In this document: positions 9,324 through 11,734 of the stretch, piece by piece
Layout of the letters: each line of letters opens with the position of its first letter
How positions within the stretch are numbered: position 1 is the first letter of the stretch
NCBI GenBank assembly: GCA_027325115.1
Contig: DAHWFG010000272.1
Location: forward strand, 1 to 11,734
Source: JAKBCQ01 sp021807585
GTDB taxonomy: Bacteria > Planctomycetota > Planctomycetia > Isosphaerales > Isosphaeraceae
Direction: 5' to 3'
Length of the DNA stretch: 11,734 nucleotides
Translations under genes and position numbers: made by a program
The notes under the pieces: model-generated
Databases searched by the model: none
What the model was told of the DNA's origin: nothing
The model's input: only the letters and a program-made list of their open reading frames with translations

Positions 9324-10823
9324 TTATTTTTGATAATGATGAACGACGGTTTCGACGGCGCGGCGCCAGCGTTCGATCTTGCGGTCGCGCGTCGCCGCGT
9401 CGACGCGGGGCGAAAAAACGCGTCCTCCCGTATCAAGCAACTTCACCGCGGTTTCGAGATCGCTCAAAAGACCGACTCCGACCGCGGCGAGGAGCGCCGC
9501 GCCGAGCGCCGTCGATTCGGTCTCGGCGCCGCGGCGAATCGGCGCGCCGAGCAAATCGGCCTGGTATTGAAGGAACGGATCGGATCGCGCCAGGCCGCCG
9601 TCGACCCTTAGCTCACCGATCGGAGCGCCCAGATCGGCCGCGGCCGCGGTCACAAGATCGGCGGTCTCAAACGCGATCCCCTCGAGCGTCGCCCGCGCCA
9701 AATCCGCCACGCTCGTCCCCCGTGTCACGCCGAAAATCGTCCCTCGAGCCTCTGGAGACCAGTGCGGCGCCCCCAAACCCGATAGCGCAGGCACGAAGAT
9801 CAGCTCGGATTCGGAATTCGCTTCTAATGATAATTGATCGATCATAGGAGCGTCGCCGATCGCCTTTAAGCCGTCGCGAAACCACTGAACCGCGGCGCCC
9901 GCCGTGAACACGCTCCCCTCGAGCGCATACCGCGCCTCGGCGCCCTCGGCCGAAGCCGCGAGCGTCGTCAGTAACCCATGACGCGATGCGACGGGCCTCG
10001 ACCCCGTATGAACGAGCAGAAAAGCTCCCGTGCCGTATGTGCATTTCGCCTGCCCCGCCGAAACACAACCGTGGCCGATCAACGACGCGTGCTGATCTCC
10101 CGCGATTCCACAAATCGGTATGCCGTCAAACCCCGATCCCAACCCCGACGTCGCTCCCAATGTTCCGTAACTCGGGACGATTCGCGGCAAGATCTCGCGC
10201 GGAACATCAAAAAGCCCGCACAATTCGTCGCTCCACTCCCGCGCGCGCAGATCCATCAGCGAGGTTCGCGAGGCGTTCGTCACGTCGGTCGCGTGAATTG
10301 ATCCTTTACTTAAACACCAAAGCAAGTACGAATCAACTGTTCCGGCGGCAAGATCGCCCGCGTTCGCTCGAGCGCGCGCGCCCAAAACGTGATCCAAAAT
10401 CCAGCAAATCTTCGTCGCAGAAAAATAAGGATCGATCACGAGCCCGGTCAGCTCGGCGATGCGTCCGGCGTGTTCGGCGAGCGCCCGACACGCGTCGGCG
10501 GTGCGGCGATCCTGCCAAACGATCGCGGGATAAATCGGCGAACCCGTCGCTCGGTCCCAAACGACGGTCGTCTCGCGCTGATTCGTGATCCCCACGCACG
10601 CGATCCGATCCGCCGAGAGACGCGCCGCGGCGACCGCCTTGGGGATCAGCGTCGTCGCCGATGCGACAAGCGCCGAGGGATCGTGCTCAACCCATCCCGG
10701 TCGCGGGAAGCTCGGCGAAACCTCAATCTGAGCCGATCCCGCAGGCTTGAGCCGATCGTCGTATACGACGACCCGCGTGCTCGTCGTCCCCTGATCGATC
10801 GCCAAAATATGATCGCGCGCCAT
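9324..10823 (-). CDS. glpK: Glycerol kinase
   Basis: ATP-dependent cytoplasmic kinase making glycerol-3-phosphate from glycerol, an FGGY-family sugar kinase. It has 499 residues, close to the 502 of the E. coli enzyme. The phosphate-binding loop is DQGTTSTR (10-17). Glycerol-contact residues are R83/E84 in NQRETTVVW, W103 in AIVWQDRRT and Y133 in DPYFSATK. The catalytic base is D243 in AGDQHA. Both FGGY signatures are present (YFSATKICWI, and the region GVTRGTSVADLARATLEG). The FBP-binding loop of the E. coli enzyme (GGKGGTR) is replaced by GSGFDG, and the C-terminus does not resemble the EIIA-Glc contact region, so classical allosteric control is probably absent. In-frame ATGs at 10856 and 10928 exist, but the ATG at 10823 has GAGG seven bases upstream and begins the family N-terminus. 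No glpF, glpD or glpR lies beside it. An AT-rich codon run occurs near 10290-10345. Confidence 0.96.
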   Translation of the reverse strand: MARDHILAIDQGTTSTRVVVYDDRLKPAGSAQIEVSPSFPRPGWVEHDPSALVASATTLIPKAVAAARLSADRIACVGITNQRETTVVWDRATGSPIYPAIVWQDRRTADACRALAEHAGRIAELTGLVIDPYFSATKICWILDHVLGARARANAGDLAAGTVDSYLLWCLSKGSIHATDVTNASRTSLMDLRAREWSDELCGLFDVPREILPRIVPSYGTLGATSGLGSGFDGIPICGIAGDQHASLIGHGCVSAGQAKCTYGTGAFLLVHTGSRPVASRHGLLTTLAASAEGAEARYALEGSVFTAGAAVQWFRDGLKAIGDAPMIDQLSLEANSESELIFVPALSGLGAPHWSPEARGTIFGVTRGTSVADLARATLEGIAFETADLVTAAAADLGAPIGELRVDGGLARSDPFLQYQADLLGAPIRRGAETESTALGAALLAAVGVGLLSDLETAVKLLDTGGRVFSPRVDAATRDRKIERWRRAVETVVHHYQK

Positions 10824-11644
10824 TGCTGAACCTCGCACTCGAATTGTGTTTTCCATACGATACAACAAGATCAATCGCGTTGCGATCGCCCTCTCGAGCC
10901 GTCGGTTTCGACACCCGACAAGGGCCAATCTTCTGAATAAATAAATTTATGTTTCAGTAATATTCAACGACGAGGCGTAGCGCGGCGTCATTGCGTTATA
11001 AGTTAATAGTATTAGCAATTCGTTACGAACGGCGCGGGAAAGCCTCTCAATGGCGTCGACGACCGTCTCGATTCGGAGTCGCCCGATTCGTGAGTCCGTC
11101 AAGATCGGCCGCAGAAGGCGTTCTTCGCGACTCTAATGCTAGGATAATTGAATCTTATAATTACAGAGCTAAAGGTTTTCGATCGCGCCGAATCCAAAAC
11201 GATCCGACCCCGCTCGTATCCGAAAACGAATATCATACAATCATATAACGATTAATCAATACGCAATGTTCTTCCGATCCGACTATCCGCCGCATCCGAT
11301 GAAGATCATGAACGAGGGAGTCGGCGATCGCGCGCCGAAGTCGACGACCGAGGATCGCCTGATCGACTCCCCCGTTCCCGATTCCGGATTGTCAAAGATC
11401 ATCCCGGCCCGATCTCACGGTCGCCCGGGCTCGTTGCATTGTTGATGACAATTTCAGATCAAGCGAACGTCATGGGCATCGACCGATTGAGAAATCGAGC
11501 GTCGCCGTCGTGAGATTTCGCTCGCACTCGAAGGATTCGCCGAGCATATACTCGCAGAGTTGACGTCGCCTCGATATCGCATCGAGCAGCGGCGGAATCT
11601 TTGGCGCCGGCGAAGCCCGTTGCGATCGAGAAACGGTTCGCGCA
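10824..11644. other. 821-bp stretch without a supportable gene
   Basis: Upstream of glpK. An AT-rich island at about 10936-10970 contains the palindrome ATAAATTTAT and could hold the glpK promoter, but I find no hexamer pair worth calling. Between 10991 and 11248 a plus-strand frame opens from a TTG, but it has no ribosome site and an Arg/Ser-rich product with no recognisable fold. From about 11460 to the end all three minus-strand frames are free of stops, so openness says nothing about which, if any, is coding. The region may contain the 3' end of a minus-strand gene that starts beyond the window. Confidence 0.5.
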
Positions 11645-11734
11645 GTCGAATTCTTCTTGGAAGTCGAATTCTTCTGGGGGGGCGAACTCTTGTGGGAGGG
11701 CGAACCGGTCTGGGAGGGCGAACCGGTCTGGGAG
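11645..11734. repeat. 18-bp tandem repeat, five copies, running off the window
   Basis: Five consecutive 18-bp units start at 11645, 11663, 11681, 11699 and 11717. The last two are identical (GGCGAACCGGTCTGGGAG). Unit 3 differs from them at five positions, and units 1 and 2 share a variant first half (GTCGAATTCTTCT). A decayed unit matching 10 of 18 positions may precede them at 11627-11644. Divergence rises towards the left, so the array seems to be growing or homogenised on the right, outside the window. Eighteen bases is six codons. On the minus strand the units can read as LPDRFA/LPQEFA/PPEEFD, keeping Phe in every copy, or as SQTGSP/SHKSSP/PQKNST. On the plus strand they read GEPVWE. The substitutions show no third-position bias that would pick a frame. 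Confidence 0.9.

Noticed and set aside
10824..10928. 35-residue N-terminal extension of glycerol kinase
   Set aside because: Family members start at the equivalent of residue 1 of the shorter product, and the ATG at 10823 has a good GAGG site.
10991..11248. Possible 85-residue plus-strand gene in the region upstream of glpK
   Set aside because: It starts at a TTG without a ribosome site, its product is Arg/Ser-rich with no hydrophobic core or motif, and part lies in an AT-rich intergenic island.
11459..11734. C-terminal fragment of a minus-strand gene carrying a six-residue repeat
   Set aside because: All three minus frames are open here (stops at 11459 and 11470 among them), so no single frame can be supported. 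Kept only as a possibility under the repeat.
11645..11734. CRISPR array
   Set aside because: The 18-bp units are directly contiguous with no spacers and have no dyad symmetry; no cas gene is nearby.

Overview
This is a GC-rich, strongly CpG-biased bacterial chromosome segment. The gene content best fits a planctomycete (Planctomycetota). The pointers are a TPR tail of the kind that follows planctomycete kinases, an ABC ATPase paired with a large 'putative ABC exporter' type permease, a receiver-PP2C phosphatase beside a hybrid histidine kinase, and a glycerol kinase. This assignment is inference from gene content and composition; no rRNA or other marker gene is present.

Layout. (1) 3-1058, plus strand: C-terminal part of a TPR-repeat protein that starts before the window. 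(2) 1156-1875, minus strand: an unrecognised protein with an N-terminal membrane anchor and a candidate promoter at 1947-1976. The 97-bp gap between these two convergent genes holds an 11-bp perfect inverted repeat. (3) 2205-4932, minus strand: a two-gene ABC export unit, ATPase first, then a polytopic permease. (4) 5093-9296, plus strand, divergent from the ABC unit: a three-gene signalling operon. It encodes a receiver plus PP2C/RsbU-type phosphatase, a membrane hybrid histidine kinase with two receivers, and a stand-alone receiver, with gaps of 36 and 19 bp. (5) 9324-10823, minus strand, convergent with that operon: glycerol kinase, glpK. (6) 10824-11644: no convincing gene. (7) 11645-11734: an 18-bp tandem repeat that runs off the end of the window.

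How the parts may work together. The kinase probably senses through a short helical periplasmic domain. It can load phosphate on its own receivers, on the stand-alone receiver, or on the receiver of the phosphatase. The first and last genes of the operon carry closely related receivers, which suggests a shared phosphodonor. The phosphatase would be the output, by analogy with RsbU-type partner switching, but no anti-sigma factor, antagonist or sigma factor lies in the window. The ABC unit, glpK and the TPR protein have no evident functional link to the operon.

I see no clear new defence or mobile system. The points most worth a second look are the 18-bp tandem repeat at the edge, the mosaic of AT-rich low-CpG patches inside otherwise CpG-rich genes, the repeated GCGATCGC octamer, and the wiring of the signalling operon.
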